Shown: positions 18,428 to 26,125 of the stretch, in pieces
How positions within the stretch are numbered: the first letter of the stretch is position 1
Layout of the letters: every line of letters starts with the position of its first letter
NCBI RefSeq assembly: GCF_002257585.1
Contig: NZ_CP022743.1
Location: 2,604,001 to 2,668,000, forward strand
Direction: 5' to 3'
Length of the DNA: 64,000 bases
Source: Mucilaginibacter xinganensis
Lineage (GTDB): Bacteria > Bacteroidota > Bacteroidia > Sphingobacteriales > Sphingobacteriaceae
Program-made: the position numbers and the translations under genes
The notes under the pieces: generated by a model
What the model saw: only the letters and a program-made list of their open reading frames with translations
Databases searched by the model: none
Told to the model about the DNA's origin: nothing

Positions 18428-19078
18428 ATGCTCAAAGCTAAAAATATCCATAAATCATACGGGCAATTGCAGATTTTGAAAGGCGTTGACCTCGAAGTGG
18501 GCCAGGGCGAAATTGTAACCATTGTTGGTGCTTCAGGCGCCGGGAAAAGTACTTTGCTGAATATTTTAGGCACTTTAGACAGGCCTGACAGCGGAAAACT
18601 CTATATAGATAATGCCGAAGTTGGCGGCTTGAATAATAAAAGCTTAAGCGCGTTCCGTAACCAGCGGATAGGGTTTATCTTTCAGTTCCATCATTTGCTT
18701 GGCGAATTTGATGCTATTGAAAATGTTTGTATCCCGGCTTTTATTGCCGGCACCGCGCGCAAGGAAGCAGAAGGCAGGGCAACTGAATTGTTACAATTAC
18801 TTGGCTTGGGCGACAGGCTAAACCATAAACCAAATGAACTTTCGGGCGGCGAGCAGCAACGGGTGGCTGTGGCCAGGGCCCTGATCAATAACCCATCCAT
18901 CATCTTCGCCGACGAACCATCAGGGAACCTCGATTCGGCCAATTCCCTTGATCTGCATAAACTGTTCATCAGCCTGCGTAAGGAGTTTAACCAAACTTTT
19001 GTAATAGTTACCCACAACCAGGACCTGGCCGATATGAGCGATCGTGTTGTATCAATGAAAGATGGTTTGATAGTTTAA
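18428..19078 (+). CDS. LolD-type ABC transporter ATP-binding protein
   Basis: This 216-aa ATPase has Walker [10 protein letters not shown] (about residues 34-42), the LolD/MacB-type FQFHHLL Q-loop, signature [15 protein letters not shown] and Walker [14 protein letters not shown]. Proteins of this type energise release of lipoproteins from the inner membrane (LolCDE) or MacB-like export. The matching permease is not adjacent, so LolD assignment is by similarity only. A small hypothetical gene follows 7 nt downstream and is likely co-transcribed. Confidence 0.85.
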   Translation: MLKAKNIHKSYGQLQILKGVDLEVGQGEIVTIVGASGAGKSTLLNILGTLDRPDSGKLYIDNAEVGGLNNKSLSAFRNQRIGFIFQFHHLLGEFDAIENVCIPAFIAGTARKEAEGRATELLQLLGLGDRLNHKPNELSGGEQQRVAVARALINNPSIIFADEPSGNLDSANSLDLHKLFISLRKEFNQTFVIVTHNQDLADMSDRVVSMKDGLIV

Positions 19079-19085
19079 TTGCCTA

Positions 19086-19385
19086 ATGAAAATACTTATC
19101 ACCGCAGCCAGCTCTGCTGAAGCTCACAAGCTTAAGAACCAGCTAAACACTGACCATGTTTTATTAGGCGATTATTTGGAGTTGCCTGACTTTATGTTGA
19201 AAAATGCCAATATGCTGAAGCTGCCCAATCCGGCTTCACCGTCTTATACCCACGAAATGCTCACTTTATGCCTGGATAAGGAAGTTAATAAAGTTTATGC
19301 GTTAAAAGATGATGAGTTTGCAAATTTACTTAAAGCAGTGCAGTTGTTTAATGAATACGGAATTGAAGTAGTTCAAAGTTCATAG
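19086..19385 (+). CDS. Small hypothetical protein, possibly pre-ATP-grasp-like
   Basis: The 99-aa sequence starts MKILITAASSAEAHKLKNQL, a beta-strand followed by a helix, as in Rossmann-like nucleotide-binding proteins. DKEVNKVYALKDDEFANLLK follows later. This resembles the N-terminal lobe that precedes ATP-grasp domains, but the protein ends there and no catalytic part follows. It is 7 nt downstream of the LolD-type gene. The last codons and the stop lie inside the left arm of a heptad-repeat element, so its C-terminal residues (VVQSS) are repeat-derived. Confidence 0.6.
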   Translation: MKILITAASSAEAHKLKNQLNTDHVLLGDYLELPDFMLKNANMLKLPNPASPSYTHEMLTLCLDKEVNKVYALKDDEFANLLKAVQLFNEYGIEVVQSS

Positions 19386-19465
19386 TTGACAGTTCATTGC
19401 AATTTGTTTTACTTTGCTTACTGTATGTGGAAGCCGTTTCGGCTATAAACTGTCAACTATGAACT
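19370..19465. repeat. Inverted heptad-repeat element (AGTTNNN words) spanning a stop and a start codon
   Basis: The left arm reads AGTTCAA, AGTTCAT, AGTTGAC, AGTTCAT (19370-19397). The right arm (19445-19465) on the reverse strand reads AGTTCAT, AGTTGAC, AGTTTAT. 20 of 21 bp pair across a 47-nt spacer. The left arm contains the stop codon of the preceding gene and the right arm contains the ATG of the MBL hydrolase. Confidence 0.85.
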
Positions 19466-20298
19466 TATATACAATAGATACCGGGTTTTTTAAATTAGAT
19501 GGTGGGGCCATGTTTGGTGTTGTGCCAAAAACTATATGGAGTAAAAGCAATCCCGCTGATGAAAATAACCTTTGTACCTGGGCCATGCGCTGTTTGCTGA
19601 TAGCTGATGCAGGCCGGTTAATTTTGGTTGATACAGGGATAGGCAACAAGCAGGATCAGAAATTTTTTAGTCACTACTATTTGCATGGCGATGCAACAAT
19701 GGACAAGTCATTGGCCAAATTTGGTTTTCACCGCAATGATATCACCGACGTATTTTTAACTCATTTGCATTTTGATCACGTTGGTGGGGCCGTAGAAAGG
19801 GAAGATGATAAATTATTGCCTGCATTTAAAAATGCAACGTACTGGAGCAATGAGAGGCATTGGGATTGGGCCGTTAACCCCAATGAACGTGAAAAAGCTT
19901 CGTTTTTAAAGGAAAATATTTTACCCATACAAGAGAGCGGACAACTAAAGTTTATAGCTGCCGAAGACGGCGTAAAGTTTACTGATCATATTGACATCCG
20001 GTTTGTTTACGGGCATACAGATGCGATGATGCTGCCACTGATGAACTACAACGGCAAATCTGTTTTATATATGGCTGATCTTCTGCCATCAACCGGGCAT
20101 ATACCGCTGCCTTATGTAATGGCTTATGATATGTTTCCCCTTCAAACGCTCAATGAAAAAAAACTTTTTTTAAATGAAGCAGTTGAAAAAAATTATATCT
20201 TGTACCTCGAACACGATCCGGTTAATGAGTGTTGTACACTTCAGCAAACTGAAAAAGGGATCAGGCTTAAAGAAACTTTTAACCTTGATTGTATATGA
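19459..20298 (+). CDS. MBL-fold metallo-hydrolase
   Basis: This 279-aa protein has the metal motif THLHFDHVGG (H102, H104, D106, H107), a later metal-binding aspartate in LYMADLLPSTGH and a C-terminal histidine in YLEHDP. The overall pattern resembles the quorum-quenching lactonase or SoxH-like branch (MNLYTIDTGFFKLDGG). The substrate cannot be told from sequence. The chosen ATG is the first that starts the beta-strand MNLYTIDTG and lies inside the right arm of a heptad repeat. An upstream alternative (19414) would translate the repeat spacer. Confidence 0.85.
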   Translation: MNLYTIDTGFFKLDGGAMFGVVPKTIWSKSNPADENNLCTWAMRCLLIADAGRLILVDTGIGNKQDQKFFSHYYLHGDATMDKSLAKFGFHRNDITDVFLTHLHFDHVGGAVEREDDKLLPAFKNATYWSNERHWDWAVNPNEREKASFLKENILPIQESGQLKFIAAEDGVKFTDHIDIRFVYGHTDAMMLPLMNYNGKSVLYMADLLPSTGHIPLPYVMAYDMFPLQTLNEKKLFLNEAVEKNYILYLEHDPVNECCTLQQTEKGIRLKETFNLDCI

Positions 20299-20406
20299 GA
20301 ACAAGAGGCAATATCCCGCAAAATAATTCAATAAATACAGCACGATCAGTAAAATGTAAATATTTTATTATTTAAGCATAACCGAAAAATTTTTGTAACA
20401 AAATCA

Positions 20407-20414
20407 TACCTTTG
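20407..20414 (+). promoter_or_regulatory. -7 promoter box (TACCTTTG) for rpoD
   Basis: TACCTTTG is a full TAnnTTTG match and leaves a leader of roughly 37 nt before the rpoD ATG. A TTTG at 20392 is too close to be its -33 partner. Confidence 0.45.
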
Positions 20415-20455
20415 CACGTTCATTTCTAAAATAAGAATCGAGGTTAATAAATTAG

Positions 20456-21316
20456 ATGAGACAACTCAAAATAACCCAATCAATTACCAATCGTGAGTCG
20501 CAATCACTTGATAAATACCTGCACGAAATTGGTAAAGTTGACCTGATAACAGCCGAAGAAGAAGTAATATTAGCGCAGAAGATAAGGGAGGGTGACCAGG
20601 CTGCATTAGAGCGCTTAACAAAAACCAACCTTCGCTTTGTGGTTTCTGTAGCTAAACAATATCAAAACCAGGGCTTAACCCTGGGCGATTTAATAAATGA
20701 AGGTAACTTAGGTTTAATAAAGGCCGCAAAACGCTTTGATGAAACCAAAGGTTTTAAATTTATATCATACGCCGTTTGGTGGATTCGTCAGTCAATTTTG
20801 CAGGCTATTGCCGAGCAATCACGTATTGTACGTTTGCCGTTAAATCAGGTAGGCTCATTAAGTAAAATAAGCAAAGCATTTTCAAAGCTTGAGCAGGAAT
20901 ATGAGCGTGAGCCATCGCCGGAAGAATTGGCTGACATGCTGGAGACCACGGTTGATAAAATATCAGACACGCTGAGCAATTCAGGCCGTCATGTATCAAT
21001 GGATGCCCCTTTTGTGCAGGGTGAAGAAAATACCCTGCTTGATGTATTGGAGAACCAGGAACCAAATACCGATTCAATTTTAATTAACGAATCGTTATCA
21101 GAAGAAATTAAACGTTCACTTTCAACACTTACGGAACGTGAACGCGAAATCATTGTGTTGTTCTTCGGTTTAGGTACCAATCATCCGCTGTCGCTGGAAG
21201 AAATAGGCGAGAAGTTTAACCTTACCCGTGAGCGCGTACGGCAGATAAAAGATAAAGCGCTGCAACGCCTGCGTCATACCTCAAGAAGCAAAATCCTGAA
21301 ATCATATTTAGGATAA
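20456..21316 (+). CDS. rpoD: Primary RNA polymerase sigma factor (sigma-70 family)
   Basis: This 286-aa protein has regions 1.2 ([20 protein letters not shown]), 2 ([20 protein letters not shown] then VWWIRQSI), 3 ([20 protein letters not shown]) and 4 ([16 protein letters not shown] and the helix-turn-helix [20 protein letters not shown]). It lacks region 1.1, which is normal for the short primary sigma of Bacteroidota that reads TTTG/TAnnTTTG promoters like those seen here. A strong terminator follows. Confidence 0.96.
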   Translation: MRQLKITQSITNRESQSLDKYLHEIGKVDLITAEEEVILAQKIREGDQAALERLTKTNLRFVVSVAKQYQNQGLTLGDLINEGNLGLIKAAKRFDETKGFKFISYAVWWIRQSILQAIAEQSRIVRLPLNQVGSLSKISKAFSKLEQEYEREPSPEELADMLETTVDKISDTLSNSGRHVSMDAPFVQGEENTLLDVLENQEPNTDSILINESLSEEIKRSLSTLTEREREIIVLFFGLGTNHPLSLEEIGEKFNLTRERVRQIKDKALQRLRHTSRSKILKSYLG

Positions 21317-21349
21317 TAAATTTTATTACATTAATTGTAACGAGAGAAG

Positions 21350-21376
21350 AACCGGAAGAAATTCCGGTTTTTTTTT
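21350..21376 (+). terminator. Rho-independent terminator after rpoD
   Basis: AACCGGAA (21350-21357) pairs with TTCCGGTT (21362-21369) around a GAAA tetraloop, followed by seven T. Confidence 0.9.
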
Positions 21377-21435
21377 ACCTGTTCTTTTGGGGTTTTCTAT
21401 CCCGGCGCTTACTTTTAATTGAGATCCCATTTGTT

Positions 21436-21830
21436 CAAGATGATAATCTATCGATTTTAACGCCTGTAACCAGCGCTCTTAATGATATTACCTACACACT
21501 GCACGGGCGATCTACCGGAAATTGCGGCGAACAAACCAGCAATGTCTTGTGAAGGTGTATAAGGTGCTGACCATAGTCGACAGCTTTTCGCCTAATGGCG
21601 ACGGTATAAATGATTGCTGGTATATTAAAAATATAGATAATTATCCGAAAGCGGATGTCAGTGTTTTTAGCAGGTACGGCCAGCGTGTGTTTCAAAGTAT
21701 TGGTTACAGCAAACCCTGGGACGGCCGGTTTAACGGGGCATACCTGCCCGCCGGAACTTACTATTAGATTGTTGACCCCAAAGATAGCTATGTGCCCAAA
21801 CAAACGGGTTTGGTTTTTATCGTCAGGTGA
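21436..21830 (+). pseudogene. Remnant of a T9SS type B sorting domain (gliding-motility-associated C-terminal domain)
   Basis: Translation gives DNLSILTPVTSALNDITYTL then GNCGEQTSNV in one frame, then VKVYKVLTIVDSFSPNGDG, VSVFSRYGQRVF, PWDGRFNGAYLPAGTYY in another. This is the unmistakable C-terminus of large gliding or adhesion proteins exported by the type IX system. Two lesions are visible. A one-base loss around 21547 (AATGTCTT/GTGAAG) shifts the frame, and a TAG at 21765-21767 stops the domain after GTYY before its last ~20 residues (IVDPKDSYVPKQTGLVFIVR). No large upstream portion remains, since the rpoD terminator is 60 nt away. Confidence 0.8.
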
Positions 21831-21899
21831 TTTTCTGATATTTTTTGCCTTCGCTGTAACTATACCGCCCGAAAGGTGGTCTATTAGGTACAATAGCAG

Positions 21900-22880
21900 A
21901 TGCGCAAACTTTTCGTCATATGGTCAATTTTAATGCTGTCATGGAGCTTTATAGCACAGGCTGATGAGAATATTGCAATCGGTAATATCAAGTTTAAAAC
22001 CGTCGCCCGAAATCGTTATCCCGATCCGGCACCTTTCGCTGATTTTAACACCTTAGTGGTACCTATAAAAAGGGCTGGTAACCTGATAATTGTTGAAGCG
22101 CAGGTGGATACAATGGAGGGCAATTTTATTTTGGATACAGGTGCTCCAAACCTGGTTTTAAATGAAACTTATTTCAGGTACCTCCCAAACGTTGGCGACC
22201 AGGAAGCCGGTGGCATCAATGGTTTGTCATCCGGAGCATTTACAACATACATTCATAACTTTAAAATCCTTGATCTTCAATATAGTCGCCTTACAGCACA
22301 AGTTACTGATCTCTCATTTATAGAAAATGGAAGAAATATAAAGGTGCTTGGTTTATTGGGTACAGGGCTGTTTTTAAAATTTGCCATTACTATTGATCTT
22401 TTTCACAATGTTCTTTATATTCAAAAGGTGGATAAAACTGGTAATATTCCTCAGAATGAACGCATTTTTCATGACCGTTTATTAACAAGCCCATTCCGTT
22501 ATTTAAATGATGTTATTTTTTTGAAAAGCAACGTTAACAATAATCCTTTATGGCTGGCATTTGATACCGCCGCCGAAACCAATCTCCTGGACTATGACCG
22601 GTCAAAAAAAACACTATCCTCCATGCAGGTAATTGGTCGCACAAAATTAACAGGAGTGGGTGGCTCAACTTTTGAGGTGTTATATACCAGCTTTGATCGC
22701 TTAACCGTAGGCGACCACACTTTTGTGAAAAACAGAGCCCTTGTGACCAATCTTGAGAAAATGGGTAAAGCATACGGCTATACAGTTGACGGTATTTTAG
22801 GATACGATTTTTTTTCGAGAGGGATATTTACTATCAACTTCGTAAAAAAGGAATTTGAAATGTACATTTATAACAATTAA
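21900..22880 (+). CDS. Secreted retropepsin-like (clan AA) aspartic protease with two catalytic motifs
   Basis: The 326-aa protein has a signal peptide (MRKLFVIWSILMLSWSFIAQ). It carries two aspartic-protease half-sites: FILDTGAPNLVL (D79) and LAFDTAAETNLL (D222). Each is followed by the hydrophobic-hydrophobic-Gly element of the fold (LGLLGTGLF and VDGILGYDF). A two-lobed single-chain enzyme is therefore possible, although DTA in the second lobe is unusual compared with DTG. Substrate is unknown. The CBM48-repeat gene starts 5 nt after its stop, strongly suggesting one transcript and a shared role at the cell envelope. Confidence 0.75.
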   Translation: MRKLFVIWSILMLSWSFIAQADENIAIGNIKFKTVARNRYPDPAPFADFNTLVVPIKRAGNLIIVEAQVDTMEGNFILDTGAPNLVLNETYFRYLPNVGDQEAGGINGLSSGAFTTYIHNFKILDLQYSRLTAQVTDLSFIENGRNIKVLGLLGTGLFLKFAITIDLFHNVLYIQKVDKTGNIPQNERIFHDRLLTSPFRYLNDVIFLKSNVNNNPLWLAFDTAAETNLLDYDRSKKTLSSMQVIGRTKLTGVGGSTFEVLYTSFDRLTVGDHTFVKNRALVTNLEKMGKAYGYTVDGILGYDFFSRGIFTINFVKKEFEMYIYNN

Positions 22881-22885
22881 TAACG

Positions 22886-24319
22886 ATGCGCAACAGCAGG
22901 AGTGTTTTGGTGGCTTTTGTATTGCTTTTAAGCAGTATGAAACTTGCTGTTGCCCAAAATCAAAATATCCTGTTTGTTGACCGCGACCATTTAATCCTGC
23001 AGTTAGACCTTAAATCGCCTGGAAAACAATTAGACAGTATTCTGAAAATTGCCGGACTAAGTAATTCAAGCACTGGAAAGGTTTTAAAAGGCGATTTTAC
23101 AGAAATCAGCAAAGATGGATGGAACATGACCGAACGTAAGGGGAATGTGATCCGCTTCGATAGATCCTTAACAGATTTAAATTATAACCCGCAAAGCACA
23201 CCTTATGAAGTAACCACCAGGCTCCCAAACTTTGAGGGGAGATCAGGTTATCCGGCCCCGGTTGAATATGGGGTTAACCGATATGCAAAGATGACCGTAT
23301 TTGGGCTGTCGTCTGGCTTAACCCGGTTTATTCTGCCCGGTTACACCCGGGCGAGAAGAGTCTTTTTGTCGGGGAGTTTTAATAACTGGAGCACACTCCG
23401 CGGCGCAATGAGAAAAGTAGGCGGCGGCTGGATAATTGATGTTAAGCTTGAAGCCGGTGTTTATGAATATAAGTACATTGTTGACGGGCGTTGGACAACC
23501 GACCCTAACAATCTGCTGCGGGTTGATGATGGGGCGGGTAACACCAACTCGGTGTTCTTTAAATACAATTATACATTAAAACTACCCGGATATTCATCCG
23601 CACGCAAAGTCGTCGTGGCCGGCGATTTTAATAAATGGAATGAGGATGAACTGGTGCTGGAAAAAAGGGGAAGTGCCTGGGAAAAGCAACTTTACTTAAG
23701 CGATGGCAGGCATGTGTATCATTTTTTGGTGGACGGCAGGTGGATAGCTGATCCGGCAAACCCGAATAAATTAAAAGACGAGGGCGGAAATGCTAGCTCT
23801 GTTTTAAATCTGGGCGAGAAAATTGTTTTTAAACTGAATGGTTATAAAAATGCAAGAAAGCTCTTTTTAGCCGGTGATTTTAATGACTGGAAGCCAGATG
23901 AGATCAGCCTTAACAAGACTATTGACGGGTGGATGGTTAAATTGACACTTCCAGCAGGTGATTATCAATATAAGTTTATTGTTGATGGTAATTGGATTAC
24001 TGACCCGGCAAACCCGCACTATGCTTTTGAAAACGGTGAGCGCAATTCATTTGTAGCAGCTAAACCGAATTATACTTTTAAATTAAAAGGTTATCCGGGC
24101 GAAAAAAATATTACACTTAATGGCAATTTTAACAATTGGGATGAAAATGGCTACACAATGGCACACCAGGGCGATGAATGGGTGATAAATTTTTATCTTA
24201 AGCCGGGCAAATATTTATATAAATTTAAGGTTGGTGATAAGTTGATCCTTGATCCCGGCAATAAACTGTGGGAGAGAAATGAATATAATACAGGTAACTC
24301 CGTTTTGTGGATAGAATAA
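22886..24319 (+). CDS. Secreted protein with four tandem CBM48/AMPK-type glycogen-binding domains
   Basis: The 477-aa protein has a signal peptide (MRNSRSVLVAFVLLLSSMKL, then AVAQ) and a ~120-residue N-terminal region. Four repeats of about 80 residues follow (about 147-225, 230-308, 313-390, 397-477). Each has the CBM48 E-set core: VFLSGSFNNW, VVVAGDFNKW, LFLAGDFNDW, ITLNGNFNNW, then a Y-x-Y/F-K/L-F/I-x-V-D-G-x-W strand and a DP turn. No catalytic domain is attached. CBM48 domains bind alpha-glucans in branching enzymes and AMPK; a periplasmic or surface array of four would be a multivalent binder. It follows the aspartic protease by 5 nt. Confidence 0.8.
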   Translation: MRNSRSVLVAFVLLLSSMKLAVAQNQNILFVDRDHLILQLDLKSPGKQLDSILKIAGLSNSSTGKVLKGDFTEISKDGWNMTERKGNVIRFDRSLTDLNYNPQSTPYEVTTRLPNFEGRSGYPAPVEYGVNRYAKMTVFGLSSGLTRFILPGYTRARRVFLSGSFNNWSTLRGAMRKVGGGWIIDVKLEAGVYEYKYIVDGRWTTDPNNLLRVDDGAGNTNSVFFKYNYTLKLPGYSSARKVVVAGDFNKWNEDELVLEKRGSAWEKQLYLSDGRHVYHFLVDGRWIADPANPNKLKDEGGNASSVLNLGEKIVFKLNGYKNARKLFLAGDFNDWKPDEISLNKTIDGWMVKLTLPAGDYQYKFIVDGNWITDPANPHYAFENGERNSFVAAKPNYTFKLKGYPGEKNITLNGNFNNWDENGYTMAHQGDEWVINFYLKPGKYLYKFKVGDKLILDPGNKLWERNEYNTGNSVLWIE

Positions 24320-24424
24320 AAGGGAAACAGGCTACTTTTAATAGCTAATAAAGTTAGGCACCTTGCATTTTGATATCAAAAAAAACCTTTTAACTTTAAC
24401 CATCGCCATTTATCATTTCAAAAT

Positions 24425-25213
24425 ATGATTACAATACCTATTTACCAGGCAGATGCATTTACCGACAGGCTTTTCGGCGGCAATCCCGCGGCTGTTTGCC
24501 CGCTGGATGCGTGGCTGCCGGACGAAACAATGCAAAACATAGCAATTGAAAACAATCTGGCCGAAACTGCTTTTTTTGTAAAAACCGGCGACGGTTATAA
24601 ACTAAGGTGGTTTACGCCTGAGTATGAGATTGATCTTTGCGGACATGCAACTTTAGCATCGGCACATATCCTTTTTACCCAGTTGGGCCATAGCAGCGAT
24701 GAGATCCATTTTGAAACTGTAAAAGCGGGGACACTTATTGTAAAAAGAGAAGGCGATAAATATACTTTGGACTTTCCGTTGCGGCCGCCTATTCATATTG
24801 ACGCCCCTGTAGGGCTTATTGAAGCTTTAGGTGAAAAACAACCTGTAGAGGTTTTGAGATCGCGGGATTACTTTTTGGTGTACGAATTTGAAAGCGATAT
24901 CCGTGACCTTTCGCCAGATTTTTTTGCGTTATCAAAAATGGACACGGTGGGGGTAATTGTTACCGCTCCGGGTGATAAGGTTGATTTCGTATCCCGCTTT
25001 TTTGCTCCCGGTGCAGGTATTCCTGAAGATCCGGTTACCGGGTCGGCACATTGCAACCTGATCCCGTATTGGGCCGAAAAGTTGGGCAAAACAAAAATGC
25101 ATGCCTATCAGCTTTCCGAACGCAAAGGCGAGCTTTGGTGCGAACTTAAAGGGGACAGGGTATTGATGAGCGGTAAAGCGGTAACCTATTTAAAAGGCGA
25201 GATATTTGTGTGA
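24425..25213 (+). CDS. PhzF-family isomerase/epimerase
   Basis: This 262-aa protein starts ITIPIYQADAFTDRLFGGNP and contains the putative catalytic glutamate in ENNLAETAFFV and the family motif DLCGHATLASAHIL. The C-terminal repeat of the fold includes PGAGIPEDPVTGSAHC. PhzF proteins have a duplicated diaminopimelate-epimerase-like fold and isomerise small metabolites. There is no phenazine cluster here, so the substrate is unknown. It is monocistronic and convergent with the next gene. Confidence 0.92.
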   Translation: MITIPIYQADAFTDRLFGGNPAAVCPLDAWLPDETMQNIAIENNLAETAFFVKTGDGYKLRWFTPEYEIDLCGHATLASAHILFTQLGHSSDEIHFETVKAGTLIVKREGDKYTLDFPLRPPIHIDAPVGLIEALGEKQPVEVLRSRDYFLVYEFESDIRDLSPDFFALSKMDTVGVIVTAPGDKVDFVSRFFAPGAGIPEDPVTGSAHCNLIPYWAEKLGKTKMHAYQLSERKGELWCELKGDRVLMSGKAVTYLKGEIFV

Positions 25214-25241
25214 TAGTGATTAGAGGTTGGAACTAATGGCG

Positions 25242-25267
25242 TTAGTGCCTGTTCACTAAGCACTAAT
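25242..25267. repeat. Weak heptad-like inverted repeat (TTAGTG words)
   Basis: TTAGTG-CCTGTT-CACTAA (25242-25259) forms a small hairpin and the CACTAA word recurs 7 nt later (25261). The preceding stretch from 25213 (AGTGATTAGAGG) resembles the clearer elements upstream in the window, but the phase is not kept. It overlaps the end of the next gene. Confidence 0.35.
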
Positions 25268-25901
25268 AGCCAACCGTAAACCTTTCCCTGATATGCTTCG
25301 GTTGTTCAAGTTCATCAATTATAGCAACGGCAAAGTCCTCCATTGAAATGTGGCTTTTCCCGTTTTCGTCAAACAACATCTGGTCTTTTCCTGTACGAAA
25401 ATTGCCGGTGCGTTCCCCCGGAGTAATTTCTGCTGAAGGGCTAACATAAGTCCAATCCAGCCCGGTTTCTTTTTGATAGTTTTTTAGCGCCTCGCGATGC
25501 GCGAGCGCAACAGGTTTATAGGCATCGGGAAAATCAGGTGTATCCACGCTTTGTATGCCCGGGGCCACTTCCAGGCTGCCTGCGCCGCCAATTACTACTA
25601 ATCGCTTTACGTGAGCTTGCTTCATGCCGTTTAGCAGCGGTACTGTGATCTCCGTTATGGTTGAGGGTGTTGCACCCTTTGTGAAATTATATGCGCACAC
25701 AACGGCATCATGGTCAAATACAGCTGCTTCCACATCCTGTGAATTGAAAAGGTCTCCTTTCGCTATCCGAAGATGTGGGGCTTGTAAAATATAATTTTCC
25801 GGCTGGCGTACTACCGCAGTAACGTTGTGCCCACGGTTCAATGCTTCGGTAACTATACGGCTGCCTATGTTTCCGGAAGCTCCAAATATTGCTATTTTCA
25901 T
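25263..25901 (-). CDS. NAD(P)-binding NmrA/SDR-like protein
   Basis: The 212-aa protein has an N-terminal Rossmann motif IAIFGASGNIGSRIV (GxxGxxG) followed by the NADP-type segment TAVVRQPEN. The core continues with VVCAYNFTKGATPSTITEIT and VIGGAGSLEV. It belongs to the atypical short-chain reductases often annotated as NAD-dependent epimerase or NmrA. There is no YxxxK active site, so it may be a flavin/quinone reductase or a redox sensor. It lies on the reverse strand between PhzF and smc, convergent with the former. Confidence 0.85.
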   Translation of the reverse strand: MKIAIFGASGNIGSRIVTEALNRGHNVTAVVRQPENYILQAPHLRIAKGDLFNSQDVEAAVFDHDAVVCAYNFTKGATPSTITEITVPLLNGMKQAHVKRLVVIGGAGSLEVAPGIQSVDTPDFPDAYKPVALAHREALKNYQKETGLDWTYVSPSAEITPGERTGNFRTGKDQMLFDENGKSHISMEDFAVAIIDELEQPKHIRERFTVGY

Positions 25902-26125
25902 TTTTAAGTTATATAGGGTATAAATGCTTGAAAAGTTAAAAATGTTTTGATGAATTACTTAAAAGCAAAAAGCAAGCGTAAACGGTGCTGTTTTGACAAA
26001 ACCGAAGTTATCCGGATATTTTTTTTAAAACCTATCAGCTTTTACATAAGTAAAATATTGTTTAAAAAATGATTTTTTTATGATTACTTTGAAAGTTCGA
26101 AAAATTAAGGATCGGGATAACGTAA

